In this document: piece by piece, positions 12,802 to 25,218 of the stretch
How the letters are laid out: the number at the start of each line of letters is the position of its first letter
Position numbering within the stretch: the first letter of the stretch is position 1
From: Punica granatum
Lineage: Eukaryota; Streptophyta; Magnoliopsida; Myrtales; Lythraceae
Length of the DNA: 64,000 nt
Direction of reading: 5' to 3'
NCBI RefSeq assembly: GCF_007655135.1
Contig: NC_045130.1
Span: forward strand, 28,082,605-28,146,604
The notes under the pieces: model-generated
What the model was told of the DNA's origin: nothing
What the model saw: only the letters and a program-made list of their open reading frames with translations
Database searches by the model: none
Position numbers and translations under genes: made by a program

Positions 12802-13227
12802 ATGAGCATGTTTAAGAAATATTCTTCATCGGTCGTTGTCTTCGTATCCTTGTTGCTGCTGTGGAATCAGGGAGCCATTGTGGCCGATGCAAAGACGACC
12901 GTCAAAATAGTCCCAGACTATCCTGGCAGCTCGAGCTTCGGTATCCACTGCGAATCACGCGACGACGACCTTGGGAGCCATATCATTACGCAGGGGAGCT
13001 ATTATAGCTTCTCGTTCAAACCCAGCGTATTGCCATTTGTATCGACACTGTTCCACTGCTCACTTAACTGGGAGGGCAGAGGGCTCTCTTTTGCGATTTA
13101 CAACGAGGATAGGGATCTCAATAGCCGGTGCAGCAGACTCTGCCTATGGAAGGTCCGGAAGGACGGCGTTTCGGGGTACAAAGAGGGAGAGGACAACCCG
13201 GATATGTTTTTCCCTTGGACAAGATGA
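12802..13227 (+). CDS. S-protein homologue (plant self-incompatibility S1 family), secreted
   Basis: Single-exon gene for 141 residues. I start at the ATG at 12802; the open frame extends upstream only to a non-ATG codon, and a second ATG lies at 12808. Residues 1-30 form a signal peptide with a hydrophobic core (VVVFVSLLLLW), so the product is probably secreted. The rest is one Plant_S1 domain: HCESRDDDLGSH at 49-60, the GSYYSFSF strand at 65-72, the FHCSL and W90 region, IYNEDRD at 99-105, and CSRLCLW at 110-116. The four cysteines (50, 86, 110, 114) are the family's disulfide set. Poppy PrsS is the pollen-rejection ligand of this family, but most homologues have no known role. Its GC content is higher than the flanks. 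It appears intact and isolated; the exact function is unknown. Confidence 0.92.
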   Translation: MSMFKKYSSSVVVFVSLLLLWNQGAIVADAKTTVKIVPDYPGSSSFGIHCESRDDDLGSHIITQGSYYSFSFKPSVLPFVSTLFHCSLNWEGRGLSFAIYNEDRDLNSRCSRLCLWKVRKDGVSGYKEGEDNPDMFFPWTR

Positions 13228-13829
13228 ATGAAACCCAATTATTATTACAATGAAATGAAGATAATATGTGTGTGAGGAGATTTGACCCCGACTTGAATAT
13301 AATGAAATTACTGCTAGATCGTACAATATAACATATCCGAGTTTTTTTTTAATGTATTCCATTGCGTACGATAGTTCATAAAATCTATTTACAAAATAAA
13401 TGTGGAATCTCGTCAGTATTCACATAAATTATGGATCTGGACTGAAATTATTATATAATAAAAAAGTAAAAACAGGTCCATCATAATTATAGGGCGAGAG
13501 TGGTGCCCTTTCCCATGCGCGCCCCTGCAATCCTTTTGGCGTTTTCCTTTTTTTTTTTCCTTCGCCTTTTTGCTATCTTTTGCCATATATTTATTTTGGG
13601 CATACAGTTTCTATGAAATCATCGTATAATGCCATGCTGCTTATGATTTAGATGGTCTATGGTTGAACATTTTTTAGAATTTCCTTCAATCATAACACGA
13701 CAAGTGACATGATATTATTAAGTCACATTGCTCTGAAATTTTAAAAATTTCTTCAATTATCGTAAGAAAAGAGTCATATATAAAATATCTATTCTTCGTA
13801 TAAAGAAAGGTGAAGTTACCTCGTGTGTT
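13228..13829. other. intergenic
   Basis: Contains the 3' flank of the S-protein gene and AT-rich DNA with a CCTTTTTTTTTTTCC pyrimidine tract near 13545. No feature supported. Confidence 0.5.
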
Positions 13830-14205
13830 TTCAGACCTATGGACATCATTTCTCTAGGACACGCCAGGCCAAAGCTTGCAGGAGCATTCCACCTAGCCTC
13901 GGCCTCACCCTCTCTAATTCAATATGTTCACCCCTCTTTGCTGTGGCCTTCAGGTGACATTTGCTTTCTTAGTTTATGCCTTCATTTTGATTTGTTTGAA
14001 TTGATCAGTAAATATGAGTACCATTATCTGTGATTTTCTGTTGATATGATCTTTCTTCTGCCCTTCTGATTGTATCTCTGCTAATCTTTCCATGTTCATG
14101 ACGGCCTTGCATTTATCAGAGGTCATCGACTGGCAGGACACCCTCGATTTCTTTGGCCACCACATGATCGACATAATGTTCCCTTATTGTTGTGCTTAAA
14201 TTATC

Positions 14206-14620
14206 AGAGTTTCACACCCACTTTACCTCTTTTCACACTCACTCGACAGTATTCGAATTTCACACCCAAAGTTTCACACCTATTTTACTACTTTCAAGGT
14301 TTCACACCCATCACTCACTATATTTGGGTTTCACACCCATCACTCACTACATTTGGGTTTTACACCCATTTTACTTCATTCAGGTTTCACACCCATCATT
14401 CACTATACTAGGATTTCACACCCATCACCCACTGCATTCGGATTTCACATCAATTTTACTGTTTTCAGGGTTTCACACCTGCTTTAATACTTTTTGGGTT
14501 TTACACCCGGAGTTTCACACCCCATTCTACTGCGTTTAGGATTTCACGCCCACTTTACGACATTTAGGGTTTCACGTCCATTTTACTGCTTTCAGCCGAT
14601 TTTTCCAAGCAAACGCAACC
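14206..14620 (+). repeat. degenerate minisatellite, about 33-35-bp units
   Basis: More than ten units centred on GGTTTCACACCCATCACTCA-type sequence (variants GATTTCACACC, GGTTTTACACCC, GGTTTCACGTCC). The open frames across it (14187-14411, 14192-14539) read as His-Thr-Phe repeats because the unit lacks stops; this is not evidence of a protein. Confidence 0.85.
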
Positions 14621-15021
14621 ATTTCTTCTGCATCTCCCCAACATTCGCATTTCACCTCCCGTACTTTACTTTATGCACGCATTTTACTTTATGCAAGCAC
14701 TTTTCAATTAAGCAATACACTCAATTAAGTGAGCATTTTTCTTTAAAGCAAACACACCTTTTAAGCACGCGACTTTCTTTTATGCATGCACTCATTCTCG
14801 TATCCACACATCCTTTCCTTTATGCAAATACCCTTTTTTTTCTGCAAAGCTCATCCATATCTCATTTTGCTTCGTTTATCTTTCATTTAAGGTGCAATAG
14901 TTCCCAACACATCCAAAGAAGGGAGAAGAAGACGGCCATTAGAGGTGCTGTGTTGGTCATGGCAATCAAACTGGGGTGCTTATGAAAGTCTTTGGCTGCA
15001 TTCTCTACTCGAGTACGCAAT

Positions 15022-15035
15022 CAAAGAGGGGCAAG
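15022..15035 (+). other. polypurine tract (plus-strand primer) of the LTR element
   Basis: TCAAAGAGGGGCAAG-type purine run immediately 5' of the LTR start. This is where plus-strand DNA synthesis begins in LTR retrotransposons, and its presence means that the sequence to the left is the 3' end of an element. Confidence 0.65.
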
Positions 15036-15036
15036 T

Positions 15037-18000
15037 TGTTCAGCACCCCATTTTGGCTCACCAGTTCATACAATGTCCATCAACAACAATTCAAGCTGTG
15101 ACTTGAGTATATATGTAGAAGAATGCTCGACAGAGTAGCAAATTGTGATTCATCCTCAAGTCAACAGAAACAAGTAGATGATTCAAGCACATGACAGCAG
15201 AACTTACATAATCATCCAGTGACATACAGAGCAAACAAAGAGCCCAAACAATATCCAAAACCGGCATTTTCAGAATACAATACAGACAACGCTATTTTTT
15301 ATTAGTTACTCGACCATCAGAAAATAGTCAATATCGGACATCAAAATTCCCATGCGGTGCCAAACAAATGAAAAGTGTCTCCAAACACATTTCGCAGATC
15401 ATCTACTCTATACAGAGCAATTTTTCAAATACATACAACTTTTTAGTGGAAGCCCAAAAAACGCCAGTTCGTCAGAGAAATATTAATGGCCGATGTCAGA
15501 TAGTCACACCCCGTAATTCTACAGATCATAAACATTGCTTCAGATTGCTTCTCGAAAGTCACATAGACTCCTCGAATGACAAACCATCGGCAAACAAAGT
15601 TAGTCATGCATTGCCCCGAAAACTATAGCGGACAGACGCAATCGAGCAAATCAAACTGCAGAATCCCTTTCAGTTTCCCGAATGACCTCCGAAGAGCAGA
15701 AAAGACAGTTTTCAACGAAAATTCATAACCGGATGTCCTTTTAGCAGAAACTTGACGTCAGATAATTGACCAACACAGTACTACTCATCCCAAGGCTCGG
15801 TGTGAAATCTTCAGACGGAATTGTACAATTCATCTAGGCCTCAAGAACAGTGCTTTTATGGTCTCATATATAATTTTTCAATCCTTCAAGGTCTATTCTC
15901 AACTAACAGAGATCGCAGCGATCTTTGGATCACCCAAGCAACTCAAAAAGCAATCTGAGAAATCTGGCTGTAGACTCTTTCAACCGACTTATTGATCAAT
16001 TATTCAGTCTGATTGACAATGCACGTCAAAATGACCAACTCGGAATGTAGGCACGAGATACGCACTCAGAAATGACTAACTTTTCTCTGATTGCCTGAAA
16101 CGAGCAAAACCGGCTTCCAAGCCCAAAAACCACTCGAACATTTTCTCATGCAAAACAGATGATTTTGTGCTCGTTTGAACCGTTTTCACGCACACATTGA
16201 CAATTCGATGTTCATTTGAGTCATGAGCCTCAAACACGCGATCAATCGGGACTTAAACTTCATCTTGACTTTTCATCACGACCCTGTGGGACCCACAGGC
16301 TACCCTAGGCAGCCGCTCCTTGCCTAAACCACACTTCCCTTTGGCTTCTTCTTCCAAGCAACTTGCCTTATCTTCCCTCAAAATATCAAGTCTACCAATT
16401 CACTTTAACACTCCACCTTCACCAATGCTCTTATCTCTTCTTCATTAATGCATTCGAAGAAGATTTTTCTTCTTCTTTTCTTAATGAAACTGCCCTTTGC
16501 TAATCATGCCATTAATCAAGCTTTGTCTCACTTAATTGTACTTAAGCTTTGCCTATATATTGCCCAAATGTCATTAACTTAATCACTTACCTTCTAGCCA
16601 TCTCTCTCAAGCTTTCTTACTCTTTAAATGCTCTCCAAGACTTGAAGAAACCGCAGCAAGCATTCAGCTCAGCTGAAACCAAGCAAAACCCCAAGAACTT
16701 AAGTCGGAATCATGATGTTTATCATCTCGACTTAAATTCAAATTTCACCAAACTTCATAACCCACATGTTTTCGACCCCCTCAGTCCATTTCCGAAGTTA
16801 GATTTTTAATTTGAAACTTCTAAGGCATAGAACCAGCCTAGCACAGAATCGAACTCAGTTTGGTCCTTACCGGGTTAGTTTTTCATTTCTGGGTTTCCGA
16901 GCCTTTCGGGTTGGTTTGAGCTGCCATAACCCATCAACCACCTCCATACACAACCTAAAAGTGTCTAGGAGTCGAGAGATCCCAGAAAACCCGTTGCTTT
17001 TGACCCAGCAAGAAGAAATAGCCCAACTGCACAGTCGGGTCAAATTTTCCGGCTCACCTGTGGTTTTCCTTGCAGATCAGGTCGACCCGAGACCCTTTCC
17101 TCCAAACGACCACCACAGTCACCTCCAGGGGTCCCTTAGGAGTTGGGGGTCACCGACCTTGCCGCAAAATACCATCGGGAGCCACTAGTGTGACGTCTGA
17201 CCCGATACTTGCCTAGTTGGGTCTATTCCTGGACGTGCTATGTTTTGCCTGATCTTTGTAGGGCTCTACGGGTCAAACCGAGACCACTGGACCCAAACGA
17301 CCACCACCACTATCTAGAAGGGTCCCTTGGGTGTCCACAACTACCGTAAACGACCAAGGAAACCGGCCGAAAAGACCTGAACCAGATTTTTCTTTCCCGG
17401 GTGCTAGTCGGGTCGAGACAACGCCCTAGTTAGGTCTATTGCTTCCAGTCGGGTCTGTTCAAGCCAAAACAGCCCGAACCCGACCCGCCAATGGTCCAAC
17501 CCGACTTTTTACAGTCCCATCCCGCATCCCGATACCAGGTATAACCATTCCCGACTTAGAGGAGTTAGGACTTTTACATATTCGTTGTGTTTGGAGGGTT
17601 ATAAGGTGTTTTAAGTTATACTCACATGCAAAACTTCGTTTTTATGCAATTTTCACGTTATATCATGCATGTTTATCGTCGTGTTATATGCTAGCATGTT
17701 GGGATGTGTTTAAATCGAAGTCGAAAAAACCATCCCGACCCTAAAAGGTCAAGATACCTCTTGGGTCAATCTCTTAGATAGGTAACCTTTCTTGACCCTT
17801 TCGGGTCAAGAATGACTTCCTTATCTCGATTTAAGTCATTTCCCAAGTTTTTACGTTTTTCCCGCATCCATGAAGTCAGTATCGTTTTATCGATTCCATA
17901 AATAACATGTTTCTGTATGTTTACATATTTAAATGTGTTATTTAAATCATGACGATACTGATTTTATAAAATACGTGTCATTTATCGTATTTTAACGTTT

Positions 18001-20297
18001 GAGCATGCGAGAAATAGTTGAAATCGAGTTAAATAGATCGCTTGAAACCCGAAATGGATCAAGGGAACTCACGGTTATCCTTAAGAGGAAAGAGCCGAGA
18101 GTTCATTAACCTTATTCGGGTCAAGAACGACCTCTTTACCTCGATGAAATTCATTTCTCGGATTTTGTGCAATCACAATTTCAATATTATTGCAAATTCC
18201 ACATTAAAATCCCTTTTAAAATGTTGTTTTCCAAGCAAAATGCATGTATTCGTGTATCGGTGACTTTTTCCGAGTCCATTTGGGTTACGAGGGTATTTTG
18301 GTCATTTTGACCAAATTTCCTCGACCTTCCTGAACCCATCTAGGTCGCCGTGTTATGAATCATTTTCATTAAATTAAGATTTTTGGGTACTCAGACTCCA
18401 TTTAGTGGATCAATTCATGATCTGTTTGATTGTCTATAATCCACACATTTACTACATTCAAAAATAATCCTTAAACTGTAATTTCACAAACAAGTTAATC
18501 GGTATGCTCACATGATTAATCCCACTTGGCATTAATAAACTTGCATGAATTAGCCATTAACTGATAACTCGCGTCGACAAATTGTCAAATGACATTAATG
18601 CCCTTTACAAAACTCGCATTTTCAAAATCCTGAAACGCGCGGTCCGATGTAGCACGGATGTCTAGAAATGACTTTTTTGTCTCAACTTGAATTTTTACCT
18701 GATTTCAAGTAACTCAGGTCAGAATACAAAAGATCTTTTTAGATCACTTTCGGGCAGATCGATCAGTTCTTCGACTTTTTCGGGGTTCTTGCATAACCCT
18801 AGAAAATCCATGAAATCGGTCGACACCGACTGTAGGCCGAGATGGCCCGCATTGCGTTATTTCTCTTTTCTGGAAATGATTTTCAAGTCAAGGGCAAAAT
18901 CGTCTTTTTCATAATTTAGTGACACCCCTATAGTTAGCTTGACAAAAATACTACGGTATTAGGATAAGAACAGGATACCTGTTAAGGTGCAGGTTCATCT
19001 GCATAGCCTTTTCTTATCCAACTGATGAGTTTATATCATCCTATCGTAGATTCGGGTAGTTAGAACTATGATCTCTGTCATAAAACATACAAATCCCGAT
19101 TAACCTTTCACTCGACCTAACTAATCAGTAGACAATGGTTAGGTAGAACTCTAGATTCCAAATCTAGAGTCAAAATACAAGTTCGGCATATTCAATGATA
19201 TTGCAGTGTCACAATACATAACTCTAAAAGCAATCCACACACAAAGGACTTGACCACAGACCCCATGTCTGTCAGGTTCTTGAAATAAAGCTGAATGCAA
19301 AATGCTTTGCACACGTTTGTCTACTTAGTATAGAACATTTGCATGCCAAAACACCATGGTTAATAACTTGCTAACTCACGTACATTTGGCAATAATAAAC
19401 ACATTATCTGTTATCGGCATGTTGCTTGTCACTTTTCTGTTCTTGTTTGTCTATGCGGGTTGAGCCTGACTCATAGGCCGCATCGCACTTAGGGTCCAAT
19501 ACCCTAAGCATCAATCACGGGATCCAACACCCTATTCACTGAGAGCGCATTTGAATTTTAGTTTTTCGATTTTTCCTTAAACTCACGGCGAATTAGAGCA
19601 AAATAATAATCGAACGCAAACTGACTGGGATTCAAGCATTTGTAATTTGTAATTTGTTGTATTATTTTGAGAGTATTGCGAGGACTTTACTTTGTATATT
19701 CATTTTCTGTAAGAATCCTTGTCGGTGAGCGAACGGTTCGAGAGCCGAACTAACCGAATCGGTCCAATGCTTGCCTAGACGAGAGTAAACCCAAGATCTC
19801 GCGGTTTCGGTTCACACAGGAATTCAACCATCATGGTTTGATGAACTGTAACGTGATGATAGTGAACCAATTCCCCGACATACGGGTCTACCTTTCTCTC
19901 GCTTCTCAACCCGCATCGTTTGGTCCACCAAATTTTTTGTGTCAAAACGTGTAAGACGAGCGCATCCTAATTCACGCGGTAAATAAATAAAACTGCAAGC
20001 TTATCAAGCTAGAGTACCGAAAAGGCGTACGAGATATAGACCCGCACGTAACGTGAACCCCCGAACTCAAACTTTCTAGTTCCGCACAAATCAATGCCTT
20101 AGCAAAACTAGGTGTATCCTTACCCCTAGACCTGAGCAACTCACCGGCCCTCGACCTTCAGATCGTAAACCGGTAGTGGCGACTCCTTCTCACGCGTATC
20201 TGTCATGCGTCCCCCGAGAAGGTGAACATTCCCAAGCCGCGCGATTCAATCGCGCGCATGCAGGCCCCGACGAGAGCACATTCGGGTCCATATAGTT
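15037..20297 (+). mobile_element. Ogre/Tat-like giant LTR (about 5.26 kb), copy A
   Basis: Starts TGTTCAGCACCCCATTTTGG and ends TTCGGGTCCATATAGT. It matches the solo LTR at 50761-56099 in opposite orientation along its full length. For example, GATTTCAAGTAACTCAGGTC ... GATCGATCAGTTCTT ... GGTCGACACCGACTGTAGGC corresponds to the complement of 52330-52200. Giant LTRs of this size are typical of Ogre elements. Frames inside (16549-16809, 16811-17188, 17439-17744, 20532-20870) have no retroviral domain and are not genes. The family is inferred from LTR size, the tRNA-Arg-type PBS and the 3' minisatellite. Confidence 0.8.
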
Positions 20298-20316
20298 TGG
20301 CGACTCCGCTGAGGAC
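20298..20316 (+). other. primer-binding site (tRNA-Arg type)
   Basis: TGGCGACTCCGCTGAGGAC lies directly downstream of the LTR. It starts with TGG and fits the primer-binding site used by Ogre elements, reported to be complementary to the 3' end of a tRNA-Arg. This identifies the LTR as a 5' LTR with respect to the sequence on its right. Confidence 0.75.
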
Positions 20317-20767
20317 AATTCTTAGTGGGTTCGAGGTCAATCCCGTTTGCTTGCTTGCATGTTCATTTATCGCTTTCTGCACATTTATTTTAAGTACATT
20401 TACTTCACGCATATTTACTTTTTGCACTTGCATCGCATCATCTTAGTGGGTTTCCAGATACCACATCCAAAATCCCACAGACGCCAAAATAGGAAGCTAG
20501 GTTAAACAGAGGTTCTGAGTAAGAAAACGGATTGAGTCGTCTATGCCATCGAACAGGCTCCCAAAGATCCACGCTTGATTTCAAAGAATTCATACTCATA
20601 AGTCGGGAGCCCCCATCCCTAGTTAGTGGTTTTTCCAGTAGCACACTGAAACCATGCATAAACGGGGAGCTTTATACTAGACCAAAATTGCCTTCATGCC
20701 ATAAACCGACCCAAAGTCGAGTCTTTGAGTCAGCCTTTAGTTTTTCTTTTAGGCAACCCCTTAGTTT
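20317..20767 (+). mobile_element. truncated 5' leader of the Ogre-like element
   Basis: Non-coding sequence after the primer-binding site. No gag or pol frame follows. It stops at about 20767, where sequence shared with 32731 onward begins, so the internal body of the element is missing. Confidence 0.55.
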
Positions 20768-21914
20768 TTCTTCTAGTCACATATATTTGCACCACAGCAA
20801 AAATCACTGGCAAGAAAATCTATGGCAGCTTGGCAGCCATGATCAACATCACACCAAAGATCTACGCTAGCACGGCTGATGGAATCAAACAACATTGCTA
20901 AGAGAAACCAGAAGAAGATGTCTACATGCAATGCAAGCAATTAAGGGGAAAGTGACGATGGAGAGTCACCTTCTAATCTCTCTCTCTTTAGGGTTTCAGG
21001 AACAGTGACTAATGGTAAGGAAGAAAGACATCATCGGTCACGCAGAGGAGAGCTTTAGCAGACCACCAGAAGTTTCAAATTTAGTTAAGGGTTATTTCCA
21101 ATTTCGACCCCTGTAGTTTACATCAGACTTAAACAGCACCCCAAATAGTTTGAGTTGCCTTTGTATTACCCCTAAAGTATTAAATCCTTTGCGCTTTAAA
21201 AGTTACCTTTTTTTTTTTGTTATCCTCATTCTTTTCCTGTTTGTTTACATTTACCCTCCATTTGAATTAAGGGAAACAGGAAAGGAAAGAAAAGGAGAGA
21301 AAGTCTTAATGGAAATTTTTGAAGATTCTATACAACTTTATATCTCATATCCTCATTTTCCCATCTATCTAAACTAGCTGTCTTTCTCTTCTTGTCAATT
21401 TTCCCGCAAAAATAATTGGTATTTACATTCTTTGTAAAGAAAATTAATTTTTTAAAGTTAAAAAAAGGCAAAGAACCAACATAAAAAAAAAAAAGAAGAA
21501 GAAGAAGAAGAGACGGGAAGTACTAGCCAGAGAGAGTGGGGCCGAGGCAAAGTTGCATTTAAAATCATAACATGTGTAGGGGAATCTGTAATACAATTAT
21601 CAAAAGTGATAACATGATGCACTCAAATATTTTACTAAAAGATTAAATAAAAAGTTTCCACTAAATCCATAAAATTTAGGATTAATAACTAAAATTCACA
21701 AACTTTCACATTTTAATGATTTTAGTACAAACTTTTTTCTTTTGCATAAAAGATCACAAACTATCGATTTGATAACAACATAAGCACAGTGTCAATATCT
21801 CTATTAATTTTAACTGAAATTACTGACATGTACTTGATCGTCTCATGTTCCTTGAGATGATTGACCGAGTGCTAATAAATCACCCACCTCAGGAGAGTTA
21901 GGTGATCCCCAAAA

Positions 21915-22190
21915 TGCCCCCTTTTTTTTATAAATAAAAGGCTAGGTCGGGTTATTAGTCCGCTGTGGCTGCTCCAACTAAGAAAATCTAACCGCCACGG
22001 AATGTTCCTTTCGCCATAGCTCGTTGAGACTTTAGCCCAACTTGATAACCACAGCCCCACCAACACACTAGTAAATTAAGTCCAAGGCCTACTGGATCAA
22101 GCATTATGGACCGGTCATTGCTATCCTATAATACACCCACATAGGGACGAGCTCTACGTCTTCAGTGAGGTTCGAACTCATGATTGTCAC
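21915..22190 (-). mobile_element. tRNA-derived SINE inside duplication copy 1
   Basis: Read on the minus strand it has the pol III B box GAGTTCGAACCTC (22179-22167) and ends in an A-run (T-run at 21922-21930 on +). The corresponding place in copy 2 (about 36957-37005) has about 50 bp of different sequence and no SINE. The ends are approximate, because I could not define a clear target-site duplication. Confidence 0.6.
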
Positions 22191-24852
22191 AAACCACCTG
22201 TGATTCGTCTGGAACCACCAAAAGAGGATAAAAATTTCTCAACCTATCCTCCCCATAACTAGGCTGACCAAACATGCCCCAAGTGGCTTGTTTGTCACAC
22301 CAAAATTGACGTGGACAGGGCGTAGTAAATCGGACCGATATTATAGATCTCATCAAAATTATTCATTGGTAGGCGGGCGATATAGCTCTATTGCCTAAAT
22401 TTTCAAGATCAGTGGGACGAAGAATTTTGAGTCCAAGATGTAACTTGATGATAGTGATTACTCGACTAAGCCTCAATTTGTAGAAAAGAGGTACGAGAAG
22501 AGGTTTTGCCAACTAGAAGCCGCCCAAGCTATGTCCGAATTAAAGAGCAAAAGGTGCATAAACATTCCATGTCATATTTGAGTATACAGCCACCGACATA
22601 CCAAAAAGAATGTTACTACAAAACATCAAACACCACAGCTCAAAAACATATTCGTTGAACCGAATCATTTCTATAAAAGGGTCCTCATAGTGGGGGACTT
22701 AAGTTCGCCTATTCTATCATTCACCATCACATAAGGGAGGGAAAAGAATAATGCCAAGAAAAAATTTTCAAGCTGAGCAAAAGTCACATCAGAAAATTAG
22801 CCACTTGCCACGATCTCGTGGATCGCATCACTGACGCTCTCGTCATCTGATCTGATGGCCAATTTCATGGCAACTTCTCTCTCGCCATCGATCCCGAAGG
22901 ACAACCGAACAAGGACCCTCATGCTGCCAATGAACACACCAGAAAGTAGGCAGGTATGCGACCTTGAGTTGCTTGGGACAACCTCCGTGCCCTGAGAACA
23001 ACAGAACGCACAAGGAGAAAGGTTGATTTAGATCATGATTATCCCACCTTCAGCAAGGTCAGCATTAATCAAGCAAGAAAGAGGCAGTGGCAGGGATAAA
23101 AAGACAATGAAACTACAAAAGTCATTCGAGGAAGAATATTATTCCGAAGCTTTGGGTAGATATTTGAGTTACAGGAGCTCTTATATGAGTACCACGTAAG
23201 CCGTAGGAGGATAATAGTATGTTAAAAAGGACTTCAAAATAGTCATAATGTGAGAAATCACTACCTTGTTAAAACTACACTTTGGAGATCTCCCAATTAG
23301 GAAGGTAAGTCAGGCAGATCATCCTAGAAACAATATCAATTTCACGATCATCTTTGTCAATTTCTACATATTAAACCAAGAAGAGATGGGACAATCGCAT
23401 ACTCAAGAATAAATAGTTTACCTCAGATGGTTGCATGCCAAGAAGGTTGATGACAGCGTTAACAGCCTCAGACAGGCTCTCCCTTGGTCCCAGGCCATAC
23501 TCGTCAACCCTCTCGCTATCAGGGTTCATATTTTCCCATGCATTCCTAAAGTTGGAGACTCCAACTTTCTGCAAGTAATCTGCTGCAACCACCTCAAGCT
23601 CTTCGAGCTGATATTCATCTTCAACACCATCATCTTCTGCCTCACCAGTTGATAGCTCAACCTGATGTTGGAATCATATGAAAAAAGCAGCAAGAAACGA
23701 TGAATAAATTCTCATCATTCTAAAAACTGCAGAGCAATTCCGTGACATAATGATGGTCTCTAATATAGAACAATATCGGCTACAGAACCTTTTCATGAAA
23801 ATAACTTCATATAACGATAATGACATCTCAAAACAAAAGCTGCTTGAAAATATTTGACATCAAGCAGCAAGCTAGGCATATAGGATTATACTAGATATAA
23901 TTTCTAAAACATAAGGAAGTCATACCATAAAATGATAATCTTACTAGTGCTCATACAGCTTGAAATAACTTAATCTGTAATGTTCAATAATATCTTTATA
24001 AGGTTCATGAAGATGGAGACAGAAATTCATTGCGCTAAATAATTACCATCTTCCACAAGGACTGCAAATTAACACCTCCCACGAGGACTGCAAATTAACG
24101 TACTGGAGAATGTTTACCTCTTTAACAATGAACCTCAAGATGTTGGAGAATTTTCCAACTGCAGGAACTCCTTGTGGCTTCTCAAAAGCCACATAGGTCT
24201 GTCCTGGTGAATCATAGGGAAGAGATCGTAGAGGCATGGATGCAATTTCAGCAAACTCCTCTGCTTCTGAAGCATCCACTAGGACAGTGACCTAGCAAAA
24301 GGCAGATTTCATTATTAGTCCCATTAATGCTTTAAGAACACTGAAATATTAAGAAGCTGACCAGGAATGACAATTACGTTTTCCAGCAATTGCTCTGGAA
24401 TTGTATTTGTGCAGTTTTACAGAAACACGACATGCTGGTCGAAAATGTGCTTGACCACATTAACTGCGTATTCTGTCTCTGCTTCTGTGAGCTCAACAGG
24501 TGCAGATGACTGCACAAAAGAGATGCAAGCAGCTTGTAAGCAGATTTATGAAGAGCAAAAGAATAAAATAGGCCATCTAGTATCTGAAGCCATTTACACA
24601 GAGAGTTTGTCTGGGAACCTTAAAGAGCTTGCCGAAGCTGGAGAACTCTGGAATAGAAGAAAGCAACTTCTCATATGCATCAACTGTGGCAGTAGGCCCA
24701 CTAGGAGGAGCACCCAAACCAGCTGGCTTTTTACTCGGTGCTTTCTTCTATGCAAGTGGCTGAACTTTGACCTCCCTGGGCACGGAGGAAATATCAAAGG
24801 GTTCATCAGAGGACTCCTGCACACAAATAAAAAAACAAGTGTAAGCTAGACT

Positions 24853-25000
24853 ACATTAACAAGAAAGGATAAAAATAAAGAAAGACATCAATTTATTCTA
24901 GAAAAGAAAAAAGGAAAAAGACTTACACATTAACAAGAAAGGTTAAAAGTAAAGAAAGACATCAATTTATTCTATAAAAGAAAAAAGGAAAAAGACTTCC
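24853..25000. repeat. 74-bp tandem duplication in a pseudogene intron
   Basis: Units 24853-24926 and 24927-25000 (ACATTAACAAGAAAGG ... AAAAAGGAAAAAGACTT). The intact COPG copy has one unit only, so the duplication arose after the segment was copied. The second unit abuts exon 13. Confidence 0.85.
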
Positions 25001-25184
25001 ATAGTTTTTCAAACTTGTCTCCAAGTTGACCAGCGGAACATCCAGAGATCCGAACAGGAATTCACTTGCATCTTCATTAGTTTCAGCAATTGCTCCATCA
25101 GCTCCAAGTGTGTTCAAGTACAAGGTTGCTCTATCCCGAACCTGCACGTATGACAAATGCACTGAGTAAAAATCTCATGAGATG

Positions 25185-25187
<3 letters not shown>

Positions 25188-25216
<29 letters not shown>
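25188..25216. repeat. (AT)n microsatellite
   Basis: Intronic dinucleotide run, longer here than at the matching position of the second copy (39928-39941). Confidence 0.9.

Positions 25217-25218
<2 letters not shown>

Larger units (their letters stand above)
13830..15036 (+). mobile_element. 3' internal (non-coding) end of an Ogre/Tat-like Ty3/gypsy element
   Basis: This block ends exactly at the start of the LTR at 15037 and closes with a polypurine tract. It contains no reverse transcriptase or integrase frame, but it holds a minisatellite, a feature known from the 3' untranslated region of Tat/Ogre elements. The left border is uncertain: 13830 is where sequence character changes. A possible spliced gene scrap (frame at 13839-13954 and 14121-14190) lies at its left edge, but I do not recognise it. 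Confidence 0.5.

Noticed and set aside
14192..14985. Histidine-rich repeat protein genes
   Set aside because: Frames come from a degenerate minisatellite without stops, exist in overlapping frames, and lie in a retroelement 3' region.
16549..17744. Three open frames of 86-125 codons
   Set aside because: They lie inside an LTR and have no domain; the corresponding part of the other LTR copy does not preserve them.
24367..24849. Plus-strand 160-codon frame, repeated at 39258-39686
   Set aside because: Antisense shadow of COPG exons 14-15 in both copies; the minus strand carries conserved coatomer sequence with correct splice sites.
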